DNA of 64,000 nucleotides from Halicephalobus mephisto (GCA_009193035.1 SWDT01000275.1:179905-243904); one strand, 5' to 3'; positions 46,440-57,967 are shown, counted from the first letter of the stretch. The notes: generated by a model from the letters alone, not told the origin. Program-made: numbers and translations.

Positions 46440-46526
46440 TTTGGTATTTATGTATTGATTCAGGTTTTTTAAGTGACCTTCGAGAATTGTTTATTTACCA
46501 TGGTTATTGGTTTTAGTAATTTTTGA

Positions 46527-47547
46527 TTATTCGGAAATTGATCCATAAATAAGTAGAAAAAGGATTATGAGAATCGTAAGCACGAAAATAGCGAGGTGCA
46601 TGGTCACAGTCCACCAAGCGAACCAATACAAGGTCCAATCGCAATAGTGGTCTTCGAAAAATCCGTCTTCGAAATGGACGTAATATTTGGAACCGTAGAC
46701 CCAGACACAACCTGAAATATTTAATTTTTGTTTTTATATATTGAGAAATCTTACCGAGGATTATATTGATTACGATAGCGAGTAAAATTAGTCCTTCGAT
46801 TCCATATAAGCATAATTCTGAAGTTAATCTTGCTTTTCTGTTATCCCTGGATTTTTTAGAAGCTGGAAAATGTCCAATCATTCTGACAAGGGAATTTATG
46901 ATGAGTAAAATTCCTGATGTTATCATGAAAACTGGAATTAAAGGTTGAATGTTGCAGAACGGATAGTTGAATGTTCCAATGAATAAAATTGTGAATCCGA
47001 GGATTAGCTGAACGACGAGGAACATTATCCAAACTCCTTGAGGAATGTTCTCATTGAAAAATTCTCTGAGATTACTGGCAAATTGAATAGTATCACTGGA
47101 TTCTGAATAAACATCTGCGAGTTTGTCGAATGTTTTTCTGGTGTTATATGAAGTTTCGCTTGGATCCGTGGTTGGTCGATAAGGAATATTTTCTTCGAAA
47201 TTGCCTTGATACATGGGGGATCTGAAATTGGGTACTGGATAACCGGACTGGGGTTGGGAGATATATCCGTTCTGGTTGATATAATGGGGATTCAACGGGG
47301 CACTGACTCCGGGATCCGTCAACGGCAGGGATCCTTGGGGACTGCTCTGATTGCTGTATTCGTAGCCTTTGTTCTTCAGTATTCCTCCGGGAATTCTTCC
47401 ATTGGGAGTTCTGACACTGAAATTTTATATATTAATTGGTTTTAAAAAATAAAAAACAAACTTTTCGATGAAATCGGCTCCGAAGGTCTGCACAATGTCT
47501 TGTCGAGGATCCAACGGCATTTCTGTGAATTTCTCTGCTTTTCTCAT
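46527..47547 (-). CDS. Four-pass membrane protein, TMEM272/MARVEL-like
   Basis: Exons 47547-47462, 47416-46755 and 46711-46527 give 310 residues. The N-terminal ~150 residues are hydrophilic, rich in Pro, Asn, Gln and Tyr, and probably cytoplasmic. Four hydrophobic helices follow: GVWIMFLVVQLILGFTILFI, IPVFMITSGILLIINSLVRM, one around CLYGIEGLILLAIVINIILG, and LAIFVLTILIILFLLIYG. A short loop between helices 1 and 2 has a Cys (NYPFCNIQPLIP). Spacing resembles TMEM272-like proteins of invertebrates. Function unknown. The gene is tail-to-tail with dpy-19, so the 3' UTRs probably overlap. Confidence 0.75.
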
Positions 47548-47589
47548 CACAAAAAATCCTTAATATTATACAAATTTTAAAACTTTAAA

Positions 47590-48350
47590 AATTACGGAAT
47601 TATCCCGACACGAATTTAGGGCTTTTTAGGAAATTTTAGGATTATCAAAAAACGCGCGTAAACACAAAGCGAGTCGATTTCGACTGATATTTACCAGTTT
47701 TACCGTTTTTCCCACTTTTATGAAATTCACTCGCCTTTTGCGCGCGAATTCAAAAACCATTATTGTAAAATTTAGAATTTTCAGCAAATATTAAAATTTA
47801 GGATAAAAAAGAGCGAGTCGATTTTGACTGATATTTACCAGTTTTACCGTTTTTTCCACTTTTATGAAATTCACTCGCCTTTTGCGTGCGAATTCAAAAA
47901 TCATTATTGTAAAATTTAGAGACGAAATTTTTTGACTTTGTCTCAACACGATTTTTTTAGAAAATTGTAAAATCTAAGTAAAGAAAAAAAGAATGAATCA
48001 TCTTCGGGTTTAATCATCAGACGTATTGTTCTTGCCACTCCTTCGGACTTTTTTCTTTTTGCGCGGAAATTCAAAAAATTATTATCATAAAAATTAAAAA
48101 ATTTCAAATTTCAAAAAACGCGAGTCGATTTTGATGGTAATTTGTCAGTTTTGCGTTTTTTTAAACATTTTTTTGCGCACGAATTCAAAAATTTCAAAAA
48201 ATTATTATAAAAATAAAAAATTAACGAGAAAATTAGAAATTTTAAAATTTAGGTTAAAAAACACGAGTCGATTTTGCAACATTTCTGCCAGTTTTACCAC
48301 CTCTGCCACTCCTTCGAACCTCTCTCTCTTTTTGCGCGCGAATTCAAACA
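47590..48350. repeat. Dispersed GCGCG repeat, 5 copies
   Basis: Five units of ~150 bp repeat the order CGAGTCGATTT..., ACCAGTTTTACC..., TTTTGCGCGCGAATTCAAAA (motif near 47737, 47880, 48056, 48172 and 48333). This is the largest cluster of a family also seen at 10.6, 22.5, 39.4-39.9 and 59.3-59.6 kb. It lies upstream of the TMEM272-like gene. Confidence 0.8.
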
Positions 48351-49225
48351 TTTCAAAAAATTACAATTTTTTAAAATTATAATATTTTGAGAAAATTATA
48401 AGAATATTTCTCAATAATAGATCTTGTGGAAATTTTAGAAGCTTCAAAATCGATAAATAAACGGACATAAGAAATTTTTTGATAAAAATAAAATCTACAC
48501 TGTTTCGTCACTCGTTTCCGAGCCAGTCCGAGGGATTGATAAGACCAACAGTCTGATTCAGTCACGATGAATCAAAGCACAAGCTTCGTCATGTTCAAGA
48601 ATCTAAAAAAATTTAAAAAATCAATTTAAAAAAAATAAAAAATTAGAAATTTAAAAAATTAATTTTAAAAAAATAAAAAAATATAAAAAAAATAAAAAAT
48701 TAGAAATTTAAAAAAAATCAATTTTAAAATTAATAAAAAATAAAAATCTAAAAAAAATAAAGAACTTTAAAATAAAAAAATCAATTTTTAAAAAAATAAA
48801 GAAATCTAAAAAAATCAATTTTAAAATAAATAAAAACTTTAATTTTATAAATTCCCAAAAACCATTCATTGTGACGAAATGGCATATGGAAATTTCCATT
48901 AGTAAACATGAAAATTCTCAAAACGTAAAAGAAACAAAAAAAATTCAAGGCAAGTCTGACAATTTATGCTATACAAATAGAAACCTGGACCATGGATTCC
49001 TCCGACTGGCTTTGTTGACAGCATTCTCGAGAAAACACGGGACCTTTTGTGAAATTTACCTTTAGCTCATCACGTTAAAAATCGTCCTCAAAAAAAACCA
49101 GACAAAAAGTTTCGAAATTTTCAAGGATATTTCAATGAATCATGTTTACAAACAAAATGTTAAAAATTGATTTATTTCAGAAAAAACCTTGAATATTTCA
49201 GCAAACTTTGTAAAAAATACACACA
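48351..49225. other. Intergenic, AT-rich
   Basis: No gene. 48600-48840 is A/T homopolymer. 48860-49070 is mixed but without splice-consistent coding. Confidence 0.45.
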
Positions 49226-50312
49226 TTATTCAAAATCCTCGTCCTGAGCTCCATAAGAGGCCGCAGCACCTGTATTCACAGCGGAATTGAGATCAATTTT
49301 CCCATCGTTGATTCTTTCCCGGATTAACTGGGCAATTGCCAGCTCCATACGATGTTCAAGAATATCCAACTTTGGTTGTATTCGTTTTTTGAGATCAGCG
49401 GCAGGATTTTTCATTCCAATATCTGTTGCTTCCTATAAAAATTAAAATTCCATCGATATTAAAATTAAAAAACTACCAATTGATCTGCAACAAAATGAGA
49501 TTGAGTTTCAGGATGAACATCTTGGAGTATGTCGTTTAAAGCATGTAGCCCAGGGGCGTCTTTCGATATGTCAACTTGCTCTTTTAGTAGTAATGAAGTA
49601 GCACCTTGGTAAGACCGGAATAGAATTCCTGATTGCCTGAAATTAAATTAAAATAGAAAAACTGCACTATTACAAAAGTTTAAAGCAGTTTCGGTAAGAA
49701 TTTTTAAAATTCTAGGAACTATAACAGTCAGAATTCCAGTTTTACGGGAAAATTTCGAAATTGATCACATTCAAAAATAGAAACAAACATATTTTATAAA
49801 AGCCTTAGGGTGAATTTCCCAGCAGAGACCAAAAAGTATAAAATTTTGATTTTATTTAATCTCGCAAGGATATAATCATAGTTCTGCTATTGCGGAGAAT
49901 AAAAAACAATTTTTTACAGTTTTGGAACAAAATTTAGGATTTTCTAATCGAGATTTAGAAATATAAAATTCAGTTTCATGATTTCAGAAAAATCCAATGA
50001 TTATCCATCATACAAAATTAAAATAAACTTGTTGCAAAGTGGTCTCGATGTGGATTTCAGAAAATTGTTAAAAATCATCAAAGCTGTTGATTTTTCGAAA
50101 TCTTCAATTTTCAAATTCGAACAGTTCGGTTCAAGTTCCAACTCGATTTCGAAATCGACAGTTCTGAAAATTACTTACTTTTCTGTTTCAGTTTTCTGTG
50201 GATCGTCGATAATTTTCTTTTTGGCCGCTTCTTTCATCTCCTGTAGTTTCCGTTTCCGACTCCGGGCCGTCTCTTCCAATTCTGCCAGGGATTCATCAAT
50301 GTCGTCCGTCAT
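49226..50312 (-). CDS. CCDC12 / cwf18 splicing-complex protein
   Basis: Homologue of CCDC12 (fission yeast cwf18), a small component of the activated spliceosome. Exons 50312-50179, 49636-49477 and 49432-49226 give 166 residues, about the same length as human CCDC12. The N-terminus is charged and coiled-coil-like ([20 protein letters not shown]). The conserved C-terminal core is [20 protein letters not shown] followed by A-I-A-Q-L-I-R-E-R, ending acidic. The ATG is immediately preceded by a TTTAG acceptor and lies 107 bp after the mrpl-22 stop on the same strand, so the two are likely co-transcribed with this as the downstream gene. Confidence 0.85.
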
Positions 50313-50419
50313 CTAAATCGACAAAATAAAACTTAAAAAATTACTCAAATATCAACAGGAAAAAAACCTGCTAAAATCCAAAATTACATTAAAAAACGAC
50401 TTTTTATAACGAAATTTGC

Positions 50420-51231
50420 CTAAATTGAGTACTTGAAATCCCGGGACCTCAAATACGAGTAAAAATCATTCATTTTTTCCCATCCGTCCGGTCGACGAAC
50501 TCGCAGATTCAGATTCCGCGGCTCCCCTTCTTCTAATCGAACAAAAACGTTGATGTATCTGTAGCGGATAGTGCACCAGTTGTCCCTCGCATGACGACGG
50601 GCTCCTTTGACGATTTTGCACTGGATAGGAAACGCCTCAGCGACGAACATTTGGCTCGGATCAGCAATATGGAATTCGTTCTTGGCTCTGTCTTTGGCTT
50701 CTTCCAGAATCTCTGCAAGCATTAAAGTGGATTTCTTCTGTTGGAATCGAAGCTGCTCGATGGCAAAGTCGACTCCGAATCCTCGGACGAACTGACAAGC
50801 CGGCCACATCTTTTTGGGCTGGAAATGGATCGATTCCCGACAGTGGAAGACTTCCCTAGCCTTAGGCAGTCCTGTTTCAGCAACAACATGATTCGGGTTC
50901 CACACGACCTGGAAAATTCATATATAAAAAAATTAAAAAAACCAACTTTGTTGTAGTATTCCCATTTTTCCGGAGTTGTTTCATACTTCTTGGTTGGTTG
51001 GATGTATAATCCTTTGTCGTCCTTCTGCTCAATCTGCCATTCGGGAGCATAGTAATTTTTAGGAGAAATCTGTTCGAATCTTTGGATTGTCGGATCTGTG
51101 AATTTCTCGCGAATTTTCCACTTTTGCAAAGTTTCTAGAGTAGTTTTAGGCGTAACATCCTTGGAATTGGTTGAAAAAGACAAAAAAGAAGGTTTCAGAA
51201 ACAAATAAGGATCAAATCTACGAAGAAACAT
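50420..51231 (-). CDS. mrpl-22: Mitochondrial ribosomal protein L22 (uL22m)
   Basis: Large-subunit mitoribosome protein lining the exit tunnel. Exons 51231-50947 and 50908-50420 give 257 residues. The N-terminus MFLRRFDPYLFLKPSFLSFS looks like a mitochondrial presequence. The uL22 core runs from CRESIHFQPKKMWPACQFVR through LAEILEEAKDRAKN to KIVKGARRHARDNWCTIRYR. The ATG at 51231 was chosen because a TTTTTGTAG acceptor ends 2 nt before it; the upstream in-frame ATG would lie in the outron. It is first in a probable two-gene operon with CCDC12 and divergent from TRAPPC2L. Confidence 0.88.
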
Positions 51232-51376
51232 TTCTACAAAAATAAGGACGTTAAATTTTCGAAAGTGTTCGTTCAATTTTCGCGTCGGGACCTGTCGCCA
51301 ACGTCGGTGTTTGGAAATCGTTTTTATATGAAATATATTGTTTTATTTTTTCTACTTTCCGACAGAATTCCATATA
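51232..51376. promoter_or_regulatory. Bidirectional promoter, mrpl-22 / TRAPPC2L
   Basis: Only 145 bp separate the divergent start codons, so both transcripts must start within or near this stretch. It is GC-richer at 51280-51310 (GTCGGGACC-like on the minus strand). No TATA box is obvious. Confidence 0.6.
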
Positions 51377-52929
51377 ATGGTCCTCTGCATTTCAATTTTG
51401 GCCAATGATGTAAGTTGATTTTCTGCATTAACTACTACAAATCGTCCGGATAGTGACTGAAATTATTGCTTCTTTTTCCTTATGGACATTATCTTTGTAG
51501 TTTCTAGTGCTATTATGAATCGTCTGGATAGTGACTGATTTAAACGAATATGGAGAACTTTACATGCTATTTTGATGTGATCTGTTTTTATAACTTTTAA
51601 AAAATATAATTTCAGCAACCGCCATTGTATTTCAAGTGTATCCCGGGTGACGCGAATCGGGAAAACGATCTTCGACTTTTTGTCTACTCTTCTCTCGACG
51701 TATTTGACGAAAAAATACAATCAATCGGGAACAAACCCCATCAGGAGTTATTCCTGGGGTCGCTGTACTTGAATAATAAATTTCGCGTGAGTAATTTTAA
51801 AAATTCGTTTTTGAAAAAAATTACATTTTTAAATTTGCGAATTTTCATATATGAAAATTAATCTTGAAAGGTGGGTTGAGGGTTAGATACTCCATGTACC
51901 CTGATTTAAGCTTTTTAGGTTAATTTAGAAAGGATATAGTTCCAAAACATCGATTACGAAATAGTCACGTGGACCGGTTTATGGAAATTTCCGAAAATCT
52001 TTGTCGAAATTGTTTGAGAATGTTTATTTTTATTTTTCAATATATAATTAATTACGAAACAATAATCTAAAATCGGAGTTTTAGGTTTCTATGATTTCTA
52101 TGATGTTCTAAAAAGTTATATTTAGATTATTTTTTTTTAAATTTTTCTTTTTTATTTTTTTATATATAATTAATTACGAAACAATAATCTAAAATCGGAA
52201 TTTTAGGTTTCTATGATTTTCTAAAAAGTTATATTTAGATTATTTTTTTTTAAATTTTTCTTTTTAACTTTTTTTATATATGATTAGTTACAAAAAAGCT
52301 TTGATATTGATTTTCAGAAAGTTCTAAGAACTAAAATGGTTTAAAATTTCGATTTACTGTGATTATTTTGTTTGAAAATTATTATTATTAATTTTTTACA
52401 CATGATTAATTACGAAATTTCGTACAAAATCAAATTTTAGTTTCTAGAATTTTCTAAAAATTTTACTAACCTTATTTCGTAATAATAGTTATTTTTTATT
52501 TTTATATTTTTTATAAAATTTTGATTGTTTTTAGTCATACGGGTACATGACGAACACTCAGGTGAAAATTTTGGTTGTTGTGGATTCTACGAATCAGGCC
52601 ATCAAGGAACACGATATGCGGGTGGTGAGTTACGAAATTTAATAATAAATAAAAATTAATTTCAGTTGTGCAGACAAATACATCAAATTTACAGTCGTGT
52701 GATCATGAATCCGTTTTACGAAATACGATCCCCAATTCAATCAAGGTATTTTTAATTTTTATTTAATTTAATTTTGAAATTTTAAATTTAAATTAAATTA
52801 AATTTTTAATTTTTATATAATTTTCGATTTTTACTTAATTTTAAATTTTAAATTTTTATTTTAAATTTAATTTTTATTTATATTTTTAATTTCAGGGAAC
52901 TGGACGGACTTCTAACAATGAGTGAATAA
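51377..52929 (+). CDS. TRAPP complex subunit 2-like (TRAPPC2L)
   Basis: Longin-fold subunit of the TRAPP vesicle-tethering complex (ER-Golgi traffic, Rab activation). Exons 51377-51409, 51616-51786, 52535-52624, 52666-52745 and 52896-52929 give 135 residues, close to the family length of about 140. Characteristic stretches are the start MVLCISILAND, PLYFKCIPG, FVYSSLDVFDEKI, ELFLGSLYLNNKF, YGYMTNTQVKILVVVD and the final NPFYEI..S.. block. An AATAAA lies at 52975-52980. The next same-strand ATG is 244 bp after the stop, with an acceptor directly before it, suggesting an operon with the oxy-4 fragment. Confidence 0.9.
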
Positions 52930-53173
52930 CTGATCTCAGAAAATTCCATTTATATCATTGCCAGAATAAATTTACTTATTTTTTTTTGGAGATTTTTGTA
53001 ATTGTTTGGAACAATTTTTATATTTATAAATTAAGAAAATTACATATTTTTAAGTTTTTGGATTTTTGGAATTTTTAAATTAAAAAAAAATTTTAATTTT
53101 TTGATTTTTTTTATTCTTTAAATTTTTTTATTTGAATGATTTTTTTGATTTTCTTATTTGAATGATTTTTCAG

Positions 53174-53427
53174 ATGTCTGTTAAGCCAGCTAATCGGATA
53201 GTGAAAATCTCGAATGTGAGCGATTTCGTGACTCCTAGTCAGCAATGTGTTCTGAAAACCCCCGCTTCTCCGGCACCTCAACCAGCATCACAACAAGGAG
53301 TAGTTGCCCTGAGGGCAAGGAAGCCATTGTCGTTGAAAAAACCAAACCCAGATCCTCCAAAACCCGTTAAATTGAATTTAGCAGATTGTTTGACTTGTAG
53401 TGGTTGTGTTACGAGTACAGAAGAATG
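53174..53427 (+). CDS. oxy-4: CIAO3/NARFL (OXY-4) N-terminal exon only
   Basis: The first exon of a cytosolic iron-sulfur assembly protein related to iron-only hydrogenases. The ATG at 53174 directly follows a TTTTTCAG acceptor. It encodes 84 complete codons, including a variable Pro-rich linker and the N-terminal cluster-binding segment LADCLTCSGCVTSTEEW. A GTAAAT donor follows in phase 2. In this family about 380 further residues should follow, with more cysteine motifs, but I find none on the plus strand in the rest of the window. Without splicing the frame stops after EEW. It is either a truncated gene, one with very large introns, or an assembly artefact. Confidence 0.7.
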
Positions 53428-54765
53428 GTAAATTTTCGAAAAATAAAAAAAGGATTTTTTTTGAAATTTTCCGAAATTAATTTTTGAAAAATAAAAAAAG
53501 GATTTTTGAAATTTTCGAAAAATAAAAAAAGATTTTTTTCGAAATTTTCTGAAATTAATTTTCGAAAAATAAAAAAAAAATTTTTTTGAAATTTTCTGAA
53601 ATTAATTTTTGAAATTTATGTTTGAAAAATTTTTGAAAAAAAATAAAATTAAAAATAATTTTTTTGTAATTTTTAGAAATTTAAAATTTTGTGTTTGAAT
53701 TAAATTACAAATGCCAGTCACGAGGATGGCTCCGGTTTTATTCAATTTTATTTTTTCCGGATTTTAGTTTTGGATTTTTGTCGAGGCTAAACCAATCCGG
53801 GTTCCAACGACGTTTGATCCTGAATTTTAGAAAATTTTTTAGATTTAGGATTAATTTTTAATTTGCAATTGTAACTGACAATACTGGTTTAAAAAGAAAA
53901 AAGTAGGCTATACAGTAGTTGATCCCTTGAGGCATTTTATTTTTGATTTTAGAAATAATTTTTATTAATTTTATTAATTGTTAAAGTAGCCTAAAGTTGT
54001 CAAAAAAAATAGGTTATACGGTAGTTGATCCCTTGAGATATTTTATTTTAGAGAAATGATTTTTTATTAATTTTTTGTTATTAAAGCAGCCTAAAATTGT
54101 CGAAAAAAATAGGTTATACTGTAGTTGATCCCCTGAGGCATGTTGTCTCTGATTTTAGAAATAATTTTTATTAATTTTATTAATTGTTAAAGCAGCCTAA
54201 AAATGTCGAAAAAAAGTAGGTTATATGGTAGTTGATTCCCTGAGATTTTATTTTAATTTTAGAGAAATGATTTTTTATTTTAGGTTAATTTTTAAATTTC
54301 AATCATAATCAAAAAATAATTTAAAACGGAAATAGAGTATACTGTGGTTGATTCCCTCAGGATATTTGATCCTTAATTTCGTAAAAGTAGTTTTATTTTT
54401 AGACTGACTTTTTTAGTTCCTGAATTCATTTAAAATAACTAAATCCCGAAAATTGGTTTAGAATTTAAAAATTATATTTTTTAACCGAAAAATCGAAATT
54501 CCGAAAATTGGTTTAAAATTAAAAAATTATACTTTATAACTGAAAAATTGAAATTCCGAAAATTGGTTTAAAATTAAAAAATTATATTTTTTTAACCGAA
54601 AATTGGTTTAAAATTAGAAAATTATATTTTATAACCAAAAAGTCGAAATTCCAAAAATTGGTTTAAACTTAAAAAGTAATATTTTTTAACACAAAAAATC
54701 GAAATCCCGAAAATTGGTTTAAAATTAGAAAATTATATTTTATAATCGAAAAATCGAAATTCCGA
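53428..54765. repeat. Two tandem-repeat blocks after the oxy-4 exon
   Basis: 53890-54260 has four ~105-bp copies containing TAGTTGATCCCTTGAG and a TTATTAATTGTTAAAGCAGC block. 54430-54760 has about six ~55-bp copies of GAAATTCCGAAAATTGGTTT with AAAATTA. No coding. Confidence 0.75.
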
Positions 54766-54769
54766 CCTC

Positions 54770-55525
54770 GAAGTTTGACGAAGCGAATCACAGCTGGCCC
54801 GATCGTTGTGTGCGGATTTTTCAATTTGATTTTGACGTCGATTTGTCTGCTTAATTTTCGCAAATGACTTGCAGATTTGATGTCGATTATGATGTTAATG
54901 TTCGTTTGTCTAAATGTTGCAAGTAAATTGCAGATTTTATTATGACTTTGATTTCGACTCTGTCATAATATTGAGAAAAATTTCAGATTTATTTGATTTT
55001 AATTTTGATGTCAACCTATTTGAATAAACGTTGCGGGCAGATTGCAGATTTGGTTTTGATTGTGATTATGATTCCGAATGTCAACCTATCTGTTAAAATG
55101 TTGTACGCAATTTGTGGATTAGATTTTGATAATGATTTCGAATATCAACCGAGCTGCGAGAATGTTGCATGCAACCTGCAGATTAGTTTTTAATTTTGAT
55201 TATGATTTTGATGTCAACTTATCTGTCACAATTTTGCGCGCAACCTGCGGATTAGATTTTGATTATGATTTCGAATATCGACTTATCTGTTAAAATGTTG
55301 CGCGCAACCTGCAGATTAGGTTTTAATTTTAATTTTGACTTTATTGTCAACTTATCTGTTAAAATGTTGTATGCAATTTGCGGATTAGTTTTTAATTTTG
55401 ATTATGATTTCGAATATCGACTTATCTGTTAAAATGTTGCATGCAACCTGCGGATTAGTTTTTAATTTTGATTATGATTTCGAATATCGACTTATCTGCC
55501 AGAATGTTGCGCGGAGATTTCATTT
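54770..55525. repeat. GTTGCGCGCAAC tandem array, about 9-10 copies
   Basis: Units of 65-85 bp with ATTATGATTTCGAATATC, then ACTTATCTGTTAAAATGTTG, then CGCGCAACCTGCAGATTAG. The best copies hold the 12-bp palindrome GTTGCGCGCAAC. Others have CATGCAAC or TATGCAAT variants. Related copies lie in the dpy-31 intron at 32590-32830. Confidence 0.8.
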
Positions 55526-55649
55526 TGATTTCTTTATTAAATTCAATATGAATTTTTAATTTATAATTTTAATTATAAAATTAATCTAAAAAGGAAAATT
55601 AAAAAACAAAAAAAATTTTAGGATAAATGCCAAAAAATTTTTTTTATTG

Positions 55650-55805
55650 AGGTCAAGCCAATTTACCTTCCGAGAAAAATTTTGGAAGAAGGTCAACCTG
55701 ATTTCTTTGTCGGCACTTGGACGAAGGTGGGATCTGGCCGGACTGGTGTCCATCTGCTGACCCCTTGGGCACTCAAGGGAGGTGCGTATCTGAGAAGACT
55801 GTTGT
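55650..55805 (+). other. Unexplained GC-balanced segment, possible exon or RNA
   Basis: About 140 bp of mixed composition between AT-rich flanks. The plus strand is open for about 44 codons (VKPIYLPRKILEEGQPDFFV and onward), bounded by an AG at 55658-55659 and a GT near 55790. It also has RNA-like hairpins: CTTCC/GGAAG and CCCTTG/CAAGGG. It does not match the missing part of CIAO3. Not identified. Confidence 0.3.
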
Positions 55806-56615
55806 TTGATTGATAATGTTTTCGGACATAGTTACCGTTGCGTCAGTTGGCATTTTGCAAAGGGATAATTTTTGGGATTTATATATCCAAGTGGACATTT
55901 GGATTTTAAAAAATCGGACATTCAAAAGTTTTAAATTTGTCCAGTTGTGCGGCCAGTTTTGTTGTAATACAACTTTCCAATAGGGTGATTTAGAAAATCC
56001 GGCTTGTTTCGGGTTGCAGCTGAGAAATAAACTATTTTTTTAAGATCCAGGATTGCCGCATTCCTCGAGGGGATGAACAAGCTTTCGAATATCCTCTGTT
56101 GCGTTCTGCACCTGTTTTCTCATTCCTTGTCGAATTTAATTTTTCTCAGTCTTGCTTGAATGATTTTTTGTTTAATTTTATTTTTAGGATTTTATTTTTT
56201 AAAAAAAAACAATGTATAGCTTTTTTTAATTTTAAATATCCAAAAAAATTATAAAAATTTCAATTTTTTAAAATTTTCTAAAAAAAAATTATAAAAATTT
56301 CAAATTTTTTAAATTTTCACAAAAAAAAACAAAATTCTATAAAAATTTTAATTTTTATTATTTTTTAAATTTTCGCAAAAAAACAAAATTTTATTTAAAA
56401 ATTTATTTTTTGATTTTTATATTTTAAAAATTCCCACAAAAAAATCGAAAATTTTACAAAAAATGATAAATTTGGCAAATTTTATAAAAATTAAAGTTTA
56501 TTTTTTATTTTTTTTGAAATTTCAAATTTCCGCGAAAATTTTTTTTAATTTCGAAAATTCGTGTCGAAAAAATTTTATTTTCGATTTTTATAAAATAATT
56601 ATTTTCAGTTTTGTG
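55806..56615. other. Region upstream of the EGF-like gene
   Basis: No gene. 55840-56160 is mixed sequence. 56190-56580 is A/T-rich with repeated TATAAAAATTTCAA blocks. The TTTTCAG at 56602-56608 is an acceptor 7 nt before the next gene's ATG. Confidence 0.45.
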
Positions 56616-57967
56616 ATGAAACAATTTTTAATTTTAATTTTCGGTTTGATTACTGTAATCGAATGGTCATCTGGAGCTCCAGAAAGATGGAGTTTTTTGT
56701 ACGATCAATCGAGTTGTCGTGTTAGATGTTTGAACAACGGAGTTTGTCTTTACAAAATCGGCAGACCGAACGTCCATTCTTGCCGATGTTACGAGGGTCT
56801 CTATTACGGTGACCGTTGTCAGTACATAGGTACAGTAACCATTACATAGTTTCTAAAAATTAATTTCCTAAATTCAGGAACTCCATCAACAACTCAAAAA
56901 ATTCGAATCACAACTTCCACCAAAGGTAAGTTTAAAAATAAAAAATTTCAAAAATATTTAAAAATAAAAAATTTCAAAAATATTTAAAAATAAAAAATTT
57001 TAAAAATATTTAAAAATAAAAAATTTCAAAAATCTTTAAAAATTAAAAATTTTAAAAATCTTTAAAAGTTAAAAATTCGAAAATCTCTAAAAATTTAGAA
57101 AATTTTATAAATCAGAAAATTTAAAAACTAGAAAAAATAGAAAAACTTTAAAAATTCTGAAAATTTAAAAAAAATTAAGAATTTACAAAATTTTAAAATA
57201 TTTCTAAAAATTTAGAAAATTTATTATTTTTTATTTTTTTTTTGTAGATCCTTATGCTGAACAAGAATCCATGGATAGTGAATTCTTGAGCGAAGAACAA
57301 GTTCCAGAGAAGATTATTACTATCGAAAATGACGAAAATCAAAAAGATGAAAATCAAAAAAACGAAAACCAAAATTACTTTGGTCAAAACGAAGTTTCCT
57401 CCAACGAAGTCTCCTTGGATCTGGAGAATCCCAACGGCCACTACTTCGAACCCGACACTCCAGGGGACCAATTCCGACGTTCGTTATTTATTTATTTTCT
57501 AAAATAATTTCTAACTTAAAAAATTCAATTTTTAAACAATTTTTATTTTGGAAAAAAAATAATTTTAATTTTTTAAAGTAATTTTAATTTTAAAATAATT
57601 TTAATTTTAAAATAATTTAAATTTTAAAATAATTTTATTTTTAAATAATTTAAATTTTAAAATAATTTTAATTTTAAATAATTTTAATTTTAAATAATTT
57701 TAATTTTTTAAATAATTTTATTTTTTTTAAATAATTTTATTTTTTTTTAATAATTTTATTTTTTTTAAATAATTTTATTTTTAAAATAATTTTATTTTTT
57801 AATAATTTTAATTTTTAGAAAGCTCTAAAACTACTCATTCCATCGAGCGGGATTCTGGAGAAGAAGTTGAAGACGGTTGGGCCATGGTTGCCAGGACGGG
57901 AAGTTCTCCGTCGAAATTTTCTATTTTTACTTTTACCGTATTGCTCCTTTTGAAATTTGTTTTCTAA
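56616..57967 (+). CDS. Small secreted EGF-like protein, possibly GPI-anchored
   Basis: Exons 56616-56829, 56878-56925, 57248-57478 and 57819-57967 give 213 residues. The order is a signal peptide (MKQFLILIFGLITVIEWSSG), one EGF module with six cysteines (C-x3-C-x5-C-x11-C-x-C-x8-C, including LNNGVCLYKIG and YYGDRC), a Thr/Ser-rich linker, an acidic Asn/Gln/Glu-rich low-complexity stretch with DENQK/NENQ repeats, and a hydrophobic C-terminus (FSIFTFTVLLLLKFVF) preceded by small residues. That end suits GPI attachment or a tail TM segment. It resembles a membrane-tethered EGF ligand in outline, but I cannot name the family. The third donor (GTTCGT) is weak. Confidence 0.65.

Noticed and set aside
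55661..55792. Second exon of CIAO3/oxy-4
   Set aside because: The frame is open, but the residues do not follow the family sequence after the CxxC motif.
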